DNA of 54,738 bases from Guillardia theta CCMP2712 (GCF_000315625.1 NW_005434535.1:29237-83974); one strand, 5' to 3'; counted from the first letter of the stretch, positions 24,908-36,698 are shown. Program-made: numbers and translations. Notes: generated from the sequence alone by a model not told the origin.

Positions 24908-25197
24908 TTGCTTCTCCTTTTCCTCTTGCCCTTCATCGCTTGCTCGAACATGTCTTATTGACTGAAACATGTCAGTCCTCAATATCTCAAGACACATTCC
25001 CCTTGTAAAGACATACTTACCAGCTTTTTCTTTCAAAAAAAGAAACTCAAAAAAAAAACAAAAAGAACTTTTCAAAAGAACTGATCGTTTGCGTGCTCGT
25101 CTGTTTCGGCAGTATCGCTCTCGCATGGGTCTTGCCGTCCTCCTCGCAGGAGCCTTCTACTGCTCTTTGTCCTGATCCTTGTTCCCCTGCTTGTCGT

Positions 25198-25320
25198 GCA
25201 TGCCGTCGCTTGCGTGGTTGGAGTAGCGGTTTTCGCTGCTTCCTCCGTTTCCTAGTATTTTATTGAGGCGGGTTTGTAGGGTTTATCCTCCCCTCCTTTG
25301 TTTGCTCGGGTTTGCCTTTG
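25198..25320 (+). repeat. Dispersed repeat, copy A (about 125 bp)
   Basis: Nearly identical, in inverted orientation, to 39446-39570. Shared landmarks are GGTTGGAG.AGCGGTTTTCGCTG, CCTAGTATTTTATTGAGGC and CTCCTTTGTTTGCTC. No ORF. It lies about 590 bp upstream of the Zn2Cys6 gene start at 24611. Confidence 0.85.
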
Positions 25321-25989
25321 CTTCTCATCAGTCATTAAAAGGACAAGATTCGCGATCAGACGGATCCGGGACCCCTTCGTTTCATGTCCTGAAGGAACTG
25401 AAGGGAGATGGTAAGAGGGAGGAGAGGAGCGCTGGCGGAAGGAAGGAGGAGGAGGATGGAAGGGAGGAGGAGGAAGCTGACCTGCCGAAAGGCCTCTGTG
25501 CCTTCCTTCCTTGCTGCAAGCATCTCCTTTCTGTCCTTTAATGCCTGCGAATCAACTTGGCGTCAGAGCATGGGAAGGGGTAGAGCCCTGGGAGATGAGA
25601 GCGGGAAAGGGGCTGAGGGTCAAGAAAGCATGGAAGGTTGACGACAGAGGAAAAGGGGGCATGAAGAGGAGCAGGAGCAACAGGACCTCCTCCTTTGTCT
25701 GTCGGATACATCCCCACCATGGGCAGCCCCCGACATGCACATGCGCCGCCCACCTGGAAGGAGAATCAGAAGGGAGCGCACGCGTGAGGGCAGAGTAGAG
25801 GAGAGATGAAGGGATTCTGAAGAGAGAGGAAAAGAGCGAGGGGGGGGGGAGAGGAGAGGAGAGGAGAGGAGAGGAGAGGAGAGGAGAGGAGAGGAGAGGA
25901 GAGGAGAGGAGAGGAGAGAAGGGAGGGGCAAGCAGGACAAGGCAGATCTAGAAAGAAAGAGGAAACAGAAAGAGCATGTCAGGGAGGGA
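25321..25989. other. Spacer with a purine-rich block and microsatellite
   Basis: GA-rich low complexity; no exon recognised. Includes an (AGGAG)n array at 25845-25917. Confidence 0.5.
25845..25917 (+). repeat. (GAGGA)n microsatellite
   Basis: Pure pentanucleotide array about 70 bp downstream of the stop of the minus-strand JmjC-like gene. Confidence 0.95.
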
Positions 25990-28336
25990 TCACTTCTTAT
26001 TCGGCAAGAGGGTAACGCCCCTTGGCGCTTTGGACTTGAAGGACTCGAAGACCTTCGCCTGGAGATCAAGACAAGTGAGAACGTGCGGGTCTGGGAGGAA
26101 GAGGAGGTGACGGAGAGGACCAGGATGGGATCGAAGCAGCACGCAGGGTCAAGGCAGCGTGCGAACTTTACCTGCATCGCCGAACGGCGATCATGGGGCA
26201 AGGAGGAAAGGCGGGTGTTGTGAACCAGCTTGTTCACTCTTGCGAGGGTCTCTGCAAGCCAGCAGCGAGTGAGGAAGGAGATTCAGTCAGTTATTCAGTC
26301 AGTCAGTTCAGTCTTCCCCCTACCTTGACTCATTGCAACGTGCTCGCCCATCCCCCTCGTCAAAGATCGCAAAGACTCTCTTATGCGGATCAGAACCTTG
26401 AAAGCAGCAGTCATTCCCTCTCAACTCTTGCCCCCGCCCCTTCCCTCCTGTCTCCTGTCCTGATCCAACCACCAACCCGCTCTAGTTCGCCCTCGCAACG
26501 CTGGTACTTACCCTGTCATCGTTGGTCTCACTCGCAACCCTCTCGAGCACCGCGATGACATGTCGATTTATCTGCGCACAGACATTGAACATAATCCCTT
26601 GAGCTTGCTTCTGTTCTCACCTCGTCGTCGTCCTTCATTGTCTCGTTGATGAAAGGATAGATAATAGGGCGCTGGTCCCAATCCTTGGAAGCTTTCTCCA
26701 GGAAGTAAATGACCTGGACAACAATCATCTCATGAATCCTCACAAGGAAGGCAACACGACTCTCAGATCGCATGCGAGTTCTACACTAGGAACCACCCAC
26801 TGTGAAGCATGTATCCAACACGACAGATGACACATATCAACGAACAAGTGGCAGCAGGAGGGAGGAGGGAGGGGGCGAGTAGTGACGTGGCAAGAGACCT
26901 CGTCTAGGAAGAAGATACTGATTGCCCGCTCCTCCACCATAACACAATCCTGCAGCGTGATGACCAGGTGCGGGACGTTGGGGGGGGACAGGAGCGGGCT
27001 TCCCCCTGCTTCCAACGCTGCGATCCAGAAAGTGGGCAGAGCATCGTTATCATCCTCCTCCTCTATGCTGCTACAACTCTGCCAACAGTTCGTGACAGTC
27101 AACCATGGAAGAAGCCCATCAAACAAGCGAGGCGAGCATAAGATACAAGCTTGTCCAACACATTGACGAGCAAACAGTGTATGCATCTCCCCCATCTACA
27201 TCGTGCGAGCGTACGAACCTTGTCAGGCAGGCAGGAGGAGGGGGTGTCGAAGAGATGCAGGTGATTGAACCTACTCGTCTTGTTGCTCTCGATGTCTTGT
27301 ATGATGAAGTCGTACGCATCCTTCTCAGCAAAGATGAACAACTTCACCACCGGCTTCCCGTTCGGTCCCAGCAGCACCGGGCCTTCCATCTTCCTGTCCT
27401 CCCTCAATGGCAGCCCCACTTGAAACACGAACTCCCCTCCGTCGTCAAGGTGCCACCAGGTCAGCGCTCCCTTAGCGCTTAGCCGCGTCGCCATGTCGCA
27501 GGTATGCCGTGCCCTCCACCCGCCTTCTCCTCCCCCCTCCCCTGCTCCTCCGTCTTCTCCTCCTCCTTCCCGTCCTCCTGTCGGCCCGGCTCCTAGCAGC
27601 TCCGGCAGCGGCCACTGAAGAGCCTGAGGGAGCTTGGGGATCCTGGGTGCCCCATCGTCTTCCCTGTGGAACATCTGGAGATTCAGCGGCTTGTCTGAGC
27701 TGAGAACCTGTCGGGAAAAAGGGAGAGGAAGGGAGGGAGGGAGGGAGGGAGGGAAAGGGACGGACGGACGGACGGACGGACAGGGATCAGGGGCCATACA
27801 GGGATAGGGACAGAGGTTGGAGGAGGAGGGTCATCATCAGAAGCTGCATCGACGCATTGATGGATATTACACCTGCTCGAACGATTCTACCACTCTGAGC
27901 TCCTCGTCGTCTGCTAGGATGGTTCCTGCAGCGGGAAGGAGGATTCAACCGACTCTGAACTCCCAGCTACCGGGATGGTTACCTGGCCTTCCCCAACCCG
28001 CTACAAACGCGATCTTCGGCCGTGGAAACTTGTTTCTCGTCTCGTCGTTGACCAGGAAGTCTAGGCAGTCTCCTCCCACCTGATCGCAAGCTGCCTTCCC
28101 GTACCTAGGATCCACGAGCACCGGCGATCCATCCAGCAGGTGTTGCTTTATCTCCTCCTCGCTCCTGGCCGTCGGGGCGATTTTACATCTCCACCTCTCC
28201 GACATCTTGCTGTGATATTGATCTGGTAGCTTCCACTTCTTCAACAGCTCCACCATCCCATACTCCTTCCCTGCCTCCTCTGAAATCCTCACGACCTCCG
28301 TCATACTCGCCAATGGGGGGTTGTCACGCAGCTGCT
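25990..28336 (-). CDS. JmjC-like 2-oxoglutarate/Fe(II) oxygenase candidate (5' end unresolved)
   Basis: Exons 27983-28336, 27219-27694, 26899-27078, 26621-26713, 26512-26571, 26172-26249 and 25990-26058 join without frame breaks (437 codons including stop). A first exon upstream of 28336 was not found. WWHLDDGGEFVFQ offers an H-x-D iron motif. About 100 residues on, PPNVPHLVITLQDCVMVEE offers the distal His in a JmjC-like context, and the lysine in GKPVVKLFIF sits where a 2-oxoglutarate-binding residue might be. EKASKDWDQRPIIYPF and a basic C-terminus (LLPNKK) follow. The Gly/Glu-rich linker before the domain (GREGGGEDGGAGEGGGEGG) is coded by low-complexity DNA and could be an unrecognised intron. 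Substrate unknown; the domain call rests on spacing and motif shape, not on a search. Confidence 0.6.
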
Positions 28337-29646
28337 CTACACCCAATGATACAAGACTATGTCGGCTCACGATCAGCAGTGGCAGTACTCCATTGTGGTC
28401 TCGCTTCCCCGGCGATTTCCTGCTATCCTAGCCTCGCCGTCACCGTTTTCGCTTGTGTCGCTTTCAATGCTTTACCTCCCCCTCCTTCGTTCCTCCTTCG
28501 TCCCCTGCCTCTTCTTGATCTCCTTCCTCTCCTTCCTCTCCTCTCGTGCCGTACTTCCTCGCCTGCTCCTCCTTCCCTCGTCCCGCGCATGGGCAGTCGC
28601 AAACAGGTCAGCCGAAACGTTTCGCAGACAGGAATCGCTGCCCCGATGTTTTGACAAAAACTAATAATAGTAGTAGTAAATGATGAAATCATTTTGTGGT
28701 AAAAATTGAATATTTCATGAAACTTTTGGGAAATTGTTTGACTTTGTTCAGATTTGGAGAGCAAAACTCTGATAGGCGAGTGACTGCCTTGTTATCAAAG
28801 CTTGAAGTTTTCTCAAGTGCAGTCATATGTAATTCATGTCAAGCTCTGACCCTGGCGGAAAATAACAGCCAGAATCAAGAGATCTTTGTTCCTGCCGTGG
28901 ACCCGGCGTATGGTGGAAAGGAATGCCAGCAAGGGCGGGGAGGGAGGAGCGGGAGGGGAGGAGCAGGAGCAGGAGCAGGAGGACAAAGATGAGTGGATAG
29001 AGATGAGGATGATGATGACATAGACGGCTGAAGGAAGTTGAGGAAGAGGAAGGCTTGGAGCGGATGGTATGTTCAAAAGTTTCATTGCGAAGTTGAAAGC
29101 AGGATGATTAAAGGAGGCATGAAGATGGTTAGCGGAGAGATTTGAATAGAATACGTGGAGGTGGAAGAAGATGAAGATGTCGTGTTTATCGTACGGTAAT
29201 GGCAGGACGAGGACTAGTGGTGCGAAACATTGGGCTGCCCTGATGAATGTTTCTCTTCGCCAAGATGATCGACCTGGCGCAATGGGAGGAGAGGGAAGGG
29301 AGAAGAGAGAATTGTGCATCTCATTAGTATGAAGATTGAATTAAGGATGAATGCGAGAAAAGTACCGAGAAAGCAGCAGAAATGTACCATGTTGCTGTAT
29401 CATGATGTTTGCTGTGGTTTGTTGCGGGAGTGACATGGGTCAAGGAGCAGGTAGGCGAGAGAGAGAGAGAGAGAGAGAGAGATGCTGCGAGATAGTAGCA
29501 AGTGAGAGGAAGAGAACAATCTACAGTCAGAGTGAGACGAAGAGAGGACGGAAAAGCGCGGGAACAACCCCGCATAAAGGGTTTCATGAACAGAAACAAA
29601 CTATGTTCTGCTTGCGACCTGACAAACATGATTGGCGGTGAACAGG
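28337..29646. other. Spacer, possibly holding the first exon of the JmjC-like gene
   Basis: CT-rich block at 28470-28570, AT-rich at 28640-28760, purine repeats near 28930-28990, and (GA)n at about 29457-29480. No exon supported. Confidence 0.4.
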
Positions 29647-30577
29647 ATGGGGTTGGGCGATACATGGGATGCGGAGGAGCAGGAGGAGCATACGGATCGA
29701 GCTCGTCTCATTTCACAGAGGCAGGGCCCTCCAACGCAGTAAGAATTTGCTGATGCTGCGTCGCAAGCTAACAGCTCCATAAGCTCGATCGTGTTGGCAG
29801 TCATGCTGTTCCTGGTGGGAACAGGACTGTTGATCGTCTGCATTCTTATCACGACAGGAGCGATTGATGCAGGTTGAAGCATGAGCATGAAAAGGAGGAG
29901 GAGGAGGAGGAGGAGCAGCAGCAGCAGCAGCAGCAGCAGTTTTGATGAGTTGTTCAATGCTTATAGATGCTTGCTTGAGTTCTTAGTTTGTCGAGGCTTC
30001 CTGTACTTTGAGATCTTATGGGTGTCAGCGAAGTGTCTCGTGTCGGGGAGTTGGTCGGATGTCTCTTTGGACTCTGTTCTCGGGGCAACTTGTACCATGT
30101 CTGAACACTGGGAGCTGCTTGCTGATTTCTGCTTGCACGAGATGTGAATCGGTGGAATTTCTGCTTCCTTCTCTGACTTGATCTTGTTGTTTGCCATGCC
30201 CTTCTCATTGTTGTGCCTTGCCAGATTATTTCTTCCCCGGTCAAGGATGGAAGCAGCCAGCTTTCACTTTCCTCGCCCTTGGTGAATTTGAATGCAATGT
30301 TGACTACCAATCTAACCTCCTCTCCTCTCCTCTCCTCTCCTCTCCTCTCCTCTCCTCTCCTCTCCTCTCCTCTCCTCTCCTCTCCTCTCCTCTCCTCTCC
30401 ACTCCTCTCCTCTCCTCTCCTCTCCTCTCCTCTCCTTGCCTCTCCCTGTTCCTCGCTCTTCTCATCTCAGGTCTCGTTAGTTTCGTTCCAGGGTTCTACA
30501 TCGCCCGCATCGCTTTCTACGCATGGCGAGGAGAACCGGGGTTTTCTTTCTCGCAGATCCCATCAGTTCGGATGTGA
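29647..30577 (+). CDS. TMEM230-like small membrane protein (DUF872 family)
   Basis: Exons 29647-29738, 29775-29872, 30225-30281 and 30471-30577 give 118 codons (117 aa), close to the roughly 120 aa of animal TMEM230. An acidic N-terminus (DAEEQEEHTDRARL) is followed by TM1 (SIVLAVMLFLVGTGLLIVC), a short loop, TM2 (PAFTFLALGLVSFVPGFYI) and a cytosolic tail with the family pattern FVPGFYIARIAFYAWRGEPG. TMEM230 proteins sit on endosomal, Golgi or synaptic vesicle membranes and act in trafficking; the same place here is inference. The first intron is only 36 nt (29739-29774), fixed by the phase-2 to phase-2 join. The third intron carries a CTCCT microsatellite. The start codon is the first in the correct frame. 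Confidence 0.88.
30318..30436 (+). repeat. (CTCCT)n microsatellite inside an intron
   Basis: Pentanucleotide array filling most of the last intron of the TMEM230-like gene; one interruption near 30400. Confidence 0.95.
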
Positions 30578-31058
30578 TGTAGGAGCGAAGAGGACGAGTA
30601 AAGGGGAGACGGAGGTAGGGAGGAGATGATGATGATGTTGATGATGATGATGATGTGTGACGATGATAAGAGAAGGAGATGAAGGTGCCTGTACTTTGTT
30701 TGTCATCGTATGTAAACTAGAAACCATCATGCTTGAAACTGATCTCCCCTTCTTCTCCCTACTCCTTCGCCTCCTCATCTTCCACCACCACCACCTTCTC
30801 GAAATTGTCTTACCTCGTCCCCCAACTCAAGCATCTCATTTTCCTCCCTCAATCTTCTACCACTGTACGCTTGTCCTCCCCTCCAGGATTCATCTCCTCC
30901 TCCTCCTTCCTCCTCCTCCTCCTCCCTCCTGGAGCAACGACGGCAGAGAACCGGAAGCGTGCAGGGACAAACTCTAGGACGATAAGACGTAGATGAGGAG
31001 GAGGAGGAAGAGAGGAGGAGGAGGAGGAAGATGAGGAGGAGGAGGATACATCGGTGGT

Positions 31059-31846
31059 TTATTTGCCCGGGCAGGGAACATGTCGGGCGCAGGAGCGATA
31101 GAGGCGGATGACATGCTGCTTGACGGAGGGAAGGTAGGACATGCTCGAGAAATCTCCAGAGAGTTCGCCCTGAGGGAAAGATGAGGTGGAAGAGGAAGGG
31201 GCAAGTGAGCAAGCGTGACGGTGGCCGGGTGGGGGCGGGGGCGAGGGCTCTGTGGGAGCAGGGGAGGAAGGGACAGAGCAGATCAGAGTAGAGTAGGGAG
31301 AAAGAGAGGAGGGAGGAGTGGGAGGGAAAGAAAGAGGAAAGAAAGAGAGGGATTTTGACCTGCCGCTTGATCATCTGAATTTCTCCTCCAAGTTGCTTGC
31401 AGTAGGCGTTCATCACGTTCACGGTCTCTTGGTTTGCTCCCTTCACGTCTCCTGGAGCGCTTGACGATGACTTGTCAGAGAGCGGGAGAAAGAGGACGAG
31501 GAGAGGGCAAGGAGGAGGGCAAGGAGGAGAACGAGAGGACGAGGAGGAGAATGAGGAGGAGAGGAGGAGGAGGAGGAGGAGGATCAGTAGAAAGGGCAAA
31601 GAGGACGCGAGGAGAAGAATGAGACAGAGGCTTACTTAGGTGCGGGGTCAAAGAATATTCGAACAGCTTGATCGGTGATGAAGCATCTTTGAAAGTCGTC
31701 AACAAGTGTGAACAGGGAAAAAACAAGTTCTCAGCTTGTCAAAGTCACTTCACCTCTTCGTCTCCTCGTCGTACTTGTCGTTGCACGCACAGGGGCCCGC
31801 ACATCCCCCGTAGAACCTCCGAACTTCCTGCAGAAGCACTAAGTCT

Positions 31847-31884
<38 letters not shown>

Positions 31885-32846
31885 CCTCCACAAGATAATC
31901 CTCTGTTGCATCCTCCCCTCCCCTCACCGCTGCTTTCGTGGGATCATAAAAATATTCTCCCTCCTTCACCTTCCCCATCTTCTTTCCGTTCTCGGAGCCT
32001 GCCTGTGCTCATGTCAGTTTCATTCTACCACAACCACGACCTCCTCCTCCGCCTCCTCCTCCTCATTTTCTTCTTCTTCATCATCTTCTTCTCCTTTCCT
32101 CCTACTTCAACTCCTCCAATCCTGCGTTCTCGTCTCCTCCTACACTCGCTTCGTTCTCCCTCCACCCGCTCCTCCTCACCTCGATCGCTTCTATCCCGGG
32201 ACGAGAGCTTGGAGTCTCTTGGCATTTGTACCTGCACGACCCCAGCTCAGCCCGAGGATCTGCAAGAGACCAGCTGGACTCACACAGAAGGTTCAGACCA
32301 GAAGTTTCCCGTCCACCTGCTCCCCAGCCACGCGATAGCGTTGTTGTCACCCACCTTGCACCTGGCCGGGTCCTTGAGACCATGAGAGCAGCAGGAGCAG
32401 CGAGACAAGAATGTCTGGTAGGAGGTGGAGCAGGAGCAAGAGAAGCGGGGGGAGGAGGAGCAAGGAGAGCCGGAGGAGGACGAGGAGTACGAGGAGGACG
32501 AGGAGGACGAGGAGGACGAGGAGGACGAGGAGGACGAGGAGGGGGAAGGGGAAGAGGGGAACGGGGAGAGGGGGGAGGGAGGGTATTTTCGTCCTACATT
32601 CCTCCTTTGCAAATTCCATGATCGCATGAAGGAACTTTCGCGAAGTAGCGATCACTCTCAGACGCGCACGTCGGGTTGCAGGTGCTGTTGACTCGTCAGC
32701 GAGTAGAGAAGAAGTTGAAGAAGCATGAGGGAGACTCGAAGAGGGGAGGAGGAAGACACAGCAGAGGGAGGAGAGGGCACGGAGGAGGAGAGGGGGGGAG
32801 GCGGTGGTGGAGGAGGAAGAGTACGGTATAGGAGAGAAGGGGGCAC

Positions 32847-32913
<67 letters not shown>

Positions 32914-33432
32914 CAACAAGGAGCAAGTGGGGCAGGGGAGCAGGAAGGAGGGTAAGGAAGGAGCAGGAGGGCTGGACCTGTAGAAGAACGCGACCTTGTG
33001 CCTGTCTTTGACGTCATACCAGAAATTCCCCGAGTCGTCTTGCGAGCCAGCCAGTATCTTCCCTCCTCGCGTGAAGTCAGCGCATGTCACCCAGCGCTCC
33101 ATGCTGAGGAAGCCAATGGCCAACTTGTCCTCCACTCGGCAACGGTGTCCCTCCTGGTCCAGGAGGTCCTCCTCCGCCGCACACTGTTCTCCTCCCTTCA
33201 CCAGCACCGGCACCCTCTCGTCCTCAATGATGGTATTCCCCAGACCGATGAGAAACAGGAGCCCCAGCAGGAGGACGGCGATCCTTGAGGACGACTGCTC
33301 CTTCAGCTGATCCAGCAGCCAGTCAAGCATGTTGAAGACAGGTCCGCATGGGCCTCTGAAGATGGTCTCCTCCGAGTATGACGATGCTGCCCATCTCCTG
33401 TCTTCGTCGCTGACCTCAATGTATCCCGACAT
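31059..33432 (-). CDS. Unrecognised one-pass membrane protein with cysteine-rich region
   Basis: Nine exons fit in frame: 32978-33432, 32598-32684, 32286-32361, 32232-32259, 31928-31998, 31754-31827, 31636-31686, 31360-31459 and 31059-31169 (351 codons, 350 aa). The N-terminal 45 or so residues are polar and begin MSGYIEVSDEDRRW; one TM follows (IAVLLLGLLFLIGLGNTII). Then come cysteine-rich stretches (STCNPTCASESDRYF; CDHGICKGGMC; GGCAGPCACNDKYD), an aromatic patch (AIAWLGSRWTGNFW) and a C-terminus ending CARHVPCPGK. I do not know the family. The even cysteines after the TM suggest a lumenal or extracellular, disulfide-bonded domain. Exon 4 has only 28 nt. Several introns are made of CTC or CAGGAG repeats, which hold spurious poly-Leu frames open. 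Neighbours give no functional hint. Confidence 0.65.
31848..31884 (+). repeat. (CTGCTC)n microsatellite
   Basis: Hexanucleotide array in the intron between exons 5 and 6 of the cysteine-rich membrane protein gene. Confidence 0.9.
32851..32912 (+). repeat. (GAGCAG)n microsatellite
   Basis: Hexanucleotide array in the first intron of the same gene. Source of spurious Glu-Gln and poly-Leu frames. Confidence 0.95.
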
Positions 33433-34818
33433 GCCTTGCTCGGTCCAGCGCTCTGCCCCTACTTCCTCCTTGACCTAGCTCCTCTCTTCCTGCCCCTTCC
33501 TTCTCGCCTGTTCTCCCTTAGTCTTCCCTCCTTCTCCCCTTCCTTTAGCTACTTTCTTCTCAACAGATTTCTGAACAAGAAAGTTGTAAGCAAGATCGCA
33601 AGGTTACACAGAAGGAACAAAACGAAGATCCGAGACGGGAGAGCAGCTGAATGTGGAATGTAGTCCATCGAGGAGGGATGAGAAAGAAGGAGGGAGGAGG
33701 GAGGAGGGAGGAGGGAGGATGCAAGATGGAACGGAGGTGAAGGGAGGAAGAGGGGGAGAAGGAAGAGTTTTACCAGGTTTCACCAGAATTGTTTTCCCAT
33801 GGCAACCTAAACGTATTCCGGACCTGAAATCAAACCTGGTAAGATTATCTTCGTATCGTCTCACTGGCTCTTGCTCTCCTCCTCTGTGTACTGCTTTTGT
33901 CTTGTAGTGTAGTCCTTCTTGTCTTGTCTCCTCCTCTCCCCGCTCTCTCTCTCCCCCCCCACCCGCCCCCCCTTCCTGCTCTATTCTACAACTCTCACTC
34001 CTCTCTCCTCCCTCCTCCCTCCTCTCTCCTCTCTCCTCTCCTACCCCCCCGCGAACATTTTCGACACGTCCACGCATTCCCATGTGAGTAGGTCAAATTC
34101 CCTGATCCCACAAGAATTTGATTACCACCCCTTCCTTTGAGTTGCAAGCACGTAGAAAATAACCCGGTACTAGGGATTTAAAAAGTACCCCTACCCCCTA
34201 TTGATACTTGATGCCCAGATTAGGATGTCCGCCAACAACATGCAGCAGTCGCAGCAGCATGGAATGAACAAGATGTCGCAATGAGAAAAGATACCGAAGG
34301 ATATGGAGCAGTAGAGATGTGAGATCATACGTGAGTATGATTATGAGATCATGTAAGAGTATGATACGAGATCATGTACAAGTAAGATATGAGATCATGT
34401 ATAAGTATGATTCTAGATCATGTACAAGTAAGGTGCAATCTTGTGTGTTAGTTTGTTTGTTCGCCGTGACTGACACATGTCCATCCCGAGGGTTCAGTCC
34501 TCATCAATGTGATGATGATTTGATGTGATGGATGCTTCATTCCTGTGACATGTGAACTTAATCACATTAGAAAATTTGTCGTGCATTCACTTCCAGTGCA
34601 CATCTTGCAGCAATGAGTCGGATGACTGGTGGAAATCTCAAGAGGCGAGTAGCAAGAATGTAGCATGAGACAACCTGTAATGTTGTTCAACAGTGTAAAA
34701 TGAGGTATGTATGTACGATAACACAGAGATCGCCTCGAACACCTAGATCAAAGAAAGACCAAGAAACTAACATGAAACAATCCCAGCAAAAAGAAAAAAA
34801 ACATTCCTGCCCATCGCT
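33433..34818. other. Spacer: CT-rich block, small C-rich patch, minisatellite, AT-rich segment
   Basis: 33660-33720 and 33940-34060 are low complexity. 34120-34200 carries CCCCTACCCC words. 34440-34800 is unremarkable. No exon recognised. Confidence 0.5.
34317..34432 (+). repeat. Minisatellite, about 23-bp units, 4-5 copies
   Basis: Units resemble GAGATCATGTA-AAGTA-GAT with small changes, for example at 34346 and 34392. Confidence 0.85.
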
Positions 34819-35967
34819 TTAATCCACTTCAGTTTGTTTCGGCATGAAGCGAACGGCGAGCACGCCTCTGAACCACTCATCGCGGCACGGGGATCCATCG
34901 ATCAGCTCCAGGATGCCGGTTCCATGTCGCTTCCCATCCTTCCAGTCACCCACGAACGTGCTGCCGTCCTTGGCTGACTTGTACACTCCTCGACCATTGG
35001 GCTTGTCCTCGAACCATTCACCAGTGAACTCGTCGCCGTTGACATGCACTAAAGTCCCCGAGCCCTCCCGCTGCCCGTACTTGAACTCTCCCGTGTAGAT
35101 CCCGTTCCCATGTGCGTTGTACACTCCTTTGCCATGAACCAGGTCCTTGTCCCACTCCCCATCGTAGGTGTCGAGGTTGGCAAAGGTGTACATACCGCGC
35201 CCCTGCCTCCTCCCTCTCTCCCACTCTCCCATGTAGTGACCGCCGTCAGCATAGAACGCCTCTCCCTCTCCTTCGCTGTATCCCTGCGACCACTGCCCAC
35301 TGTATCGCTCACCGTTGGGGTATGTGATGATCCCCTCCCCATGCCTCAGGTCATTCACCCAGTCTCCCTGGTACACCGACCCATCCTTGTACACGTACAC
35401 ACCCTTCCCGTCCCTCCTGTCGCCGAAGAACTCTCCCTCGTACCTGCTCCCGTCTGAGAGCAAGCACTTTCCTGCTCCGCACTTGACTCCCTTGTCCCAG
35501 AACCCTACATACTTCCCTCCATCAGCATAGGTCATGGTCCCATAACCCTGTTTCAGGTCAAAGCTCCATGCTCCGTCATACTTGTCGCCGTTGGGATAGG
35601 TTTCTACCCCCTGCCCTGATCGCTGCCCGTCTTCCCAGTTCCCGATGTACTCAACTCCATTGGCATGAACATACTTGCCAAATCCCTGCCGCTTGTCCTG
35701 GTGGTAATTGCCGTTGACGTAGGCGTCTCCATTCGCAAACACGTACGTTCCAACCCCGTGCTTCTTGTTATTCTTCCACTCACCTTCATACTCCTCTGAC
35801 TCGGTGAACACCTGTCTCCCCCTCCCGTCCTTCATCCCATTCTTCCACTCTCCCTCGTAGTTGGATCCATCAGGGTAGACTATCGTCCCTTGCCCCTCAG
35901 GAAGACCCTGCCTGTTAACCTCTCCCTCGTACCTCACACCGTTGGGGAACTCGTAGACTCGATTCAT
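34819..35967 (-). CDS. MORN-repeat protein, 382 aa, intronless
   Basis: Single exon from ATG 35967 to a stop at 34819. Almost the whole protein is 15 tandem MORN repeats of 23-24 residues (pattern YxGEW..G..HGxGxYxxxxGx), from VRYEGEV near residue 11 to TFVGDWKDGKRHGTG near residue 350. A short unique tail (CRDEWFRGVLAVRFMPK) follows. MORN repeats form elongated beta platforms that bind lipids or act as scaffolds in membranes, flagella or the cell cortex. No catalytic domain is present, so this would be a pure scaffold. It is the only long intronless single-copy gene here. Within one repeat AYVNGNY departs from the consensus. The start is well placed, with no in-frame ATG just upstream. Confidence 0.9.
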   Translation of the reverse strand: MNRVYEFPNGVRYEGEVNRQGLPEGQGTIVYPDGSNYEGEWKNGMKDGRGRQVFTESEEYEGEWKNNKKHGVGTYVFANGDAYVNGNYHQDKRQGFGKYVHANGVEYIGNWEDGQRSGQGVETYPNGDKYDGAWSFDLKQGYGTMTYADGGKYVGFWDKGVKCGAGKCLLSDGSRYEGEFFGDRRDGKGVYVYKDGSVYQGDWVNDLRHGEGIITYPNGERYSGQWSQGYSEGEGEAFYADGGHYMGEWERGRRQGRGMYTFANLDTYDGEWDKDLVHGKGVYNAHGNGIYTGEFKYGQREGSGTLVHVNGDEFTGEWFEDKPNGRGVYKSAKDGSTFVGDWKDGKRHGTGILELIDGSPCRDEWFRGVLAVRFMPKQTEVD

Positions 35968-36261
35968 GGTGTTGGTCTGCGCTCACACTTTCAGCACAAG
36001 ACAGACATGGCAATCTCGCTGCATCTTGCTACCAGCACCAATTTACCATGGAATCATACCGCAGGAAACAAAACTTGTTATGCAAAGTGCATGTTTGAGG
36101 AAAAATCTCTTTTCTCCTCTCGTTTTTCTCCTGTCTACTTGGGCATACATTGAAACCTTTGTGCTCGTCTTCATGATGATTCTTTCCCTCTTCCCCGTCT
36201 TTACTGACCACATGGATTCCCCTCAAAGTTTACACCTCCCTCTCCTACTCTCGCTCCCCCA

Positions 36262-36697
36262 NNNNNNNNNNNNNNNNNNNNNNNNNNNNNNNNNNNNNNN
36301 NNNNNNNNNNNNNNNNNNNNNNNNNNNNNNNNNNNNNNNNNNNNNNNNNNNNNNNNNNNNNNNNNNNNNNNNNNNNNNNNNNNNNNNNNNNNNNNNNNNN
36401 NNNNNNNNNNNNNNNNNNNNNNNNNNNNNNNNNNNNNNNNNNNNNNNNNNNNNNNNNNNNNNNNNNNNNNNNNNNNNNNNNNNNNNNNNNNNNNNNNNNN
36501 NNNNNNNNNNNNNNNNNNNNNNNNNNNNNNNNNNNNNNNNNNNNNNNNNNNNNNNNNNNNNNNNNNNNNNNNNNNNNNNNNNNNNNNNNNNNNNNNNNNN
36601 NNNNNNNNNNNNNNNNNNNNNNNNNNNNNNNNNNNNNNNNNNNNNNNNNNNNNNNNNNNNNNNNNNNNNNNNNNNNNNNNNNNNNNNNNNNNNNNNN
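36262..36697. other. Assembly gap (run of N)
   Basis: 436 undetermined bases. The gap removes the 5' exons of the thioesterase gene. The six-frame openings across it are meaningless. Confidence 0.99.
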
Positions 36698-36698
36698 T

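Noticed and set aside
28834-29319. 161-codon minus frame with hydrophobic segments
   Set aside because: Contains simple repeats, no conserved motif, and no consistent exon joins.
32347-33432. Single 361-codon minus-strand ORF
   Set aside because: Only the first 152 codons are coding; the poly-Leu part is an intron with GAGCAG repeats, and the real exons continue in other frames.
34317-34432. Possible CRISPR-like array
   Set aside because: Units are adjacent with no spacers, and the genome is eukaryotic; it is a minisatellite.
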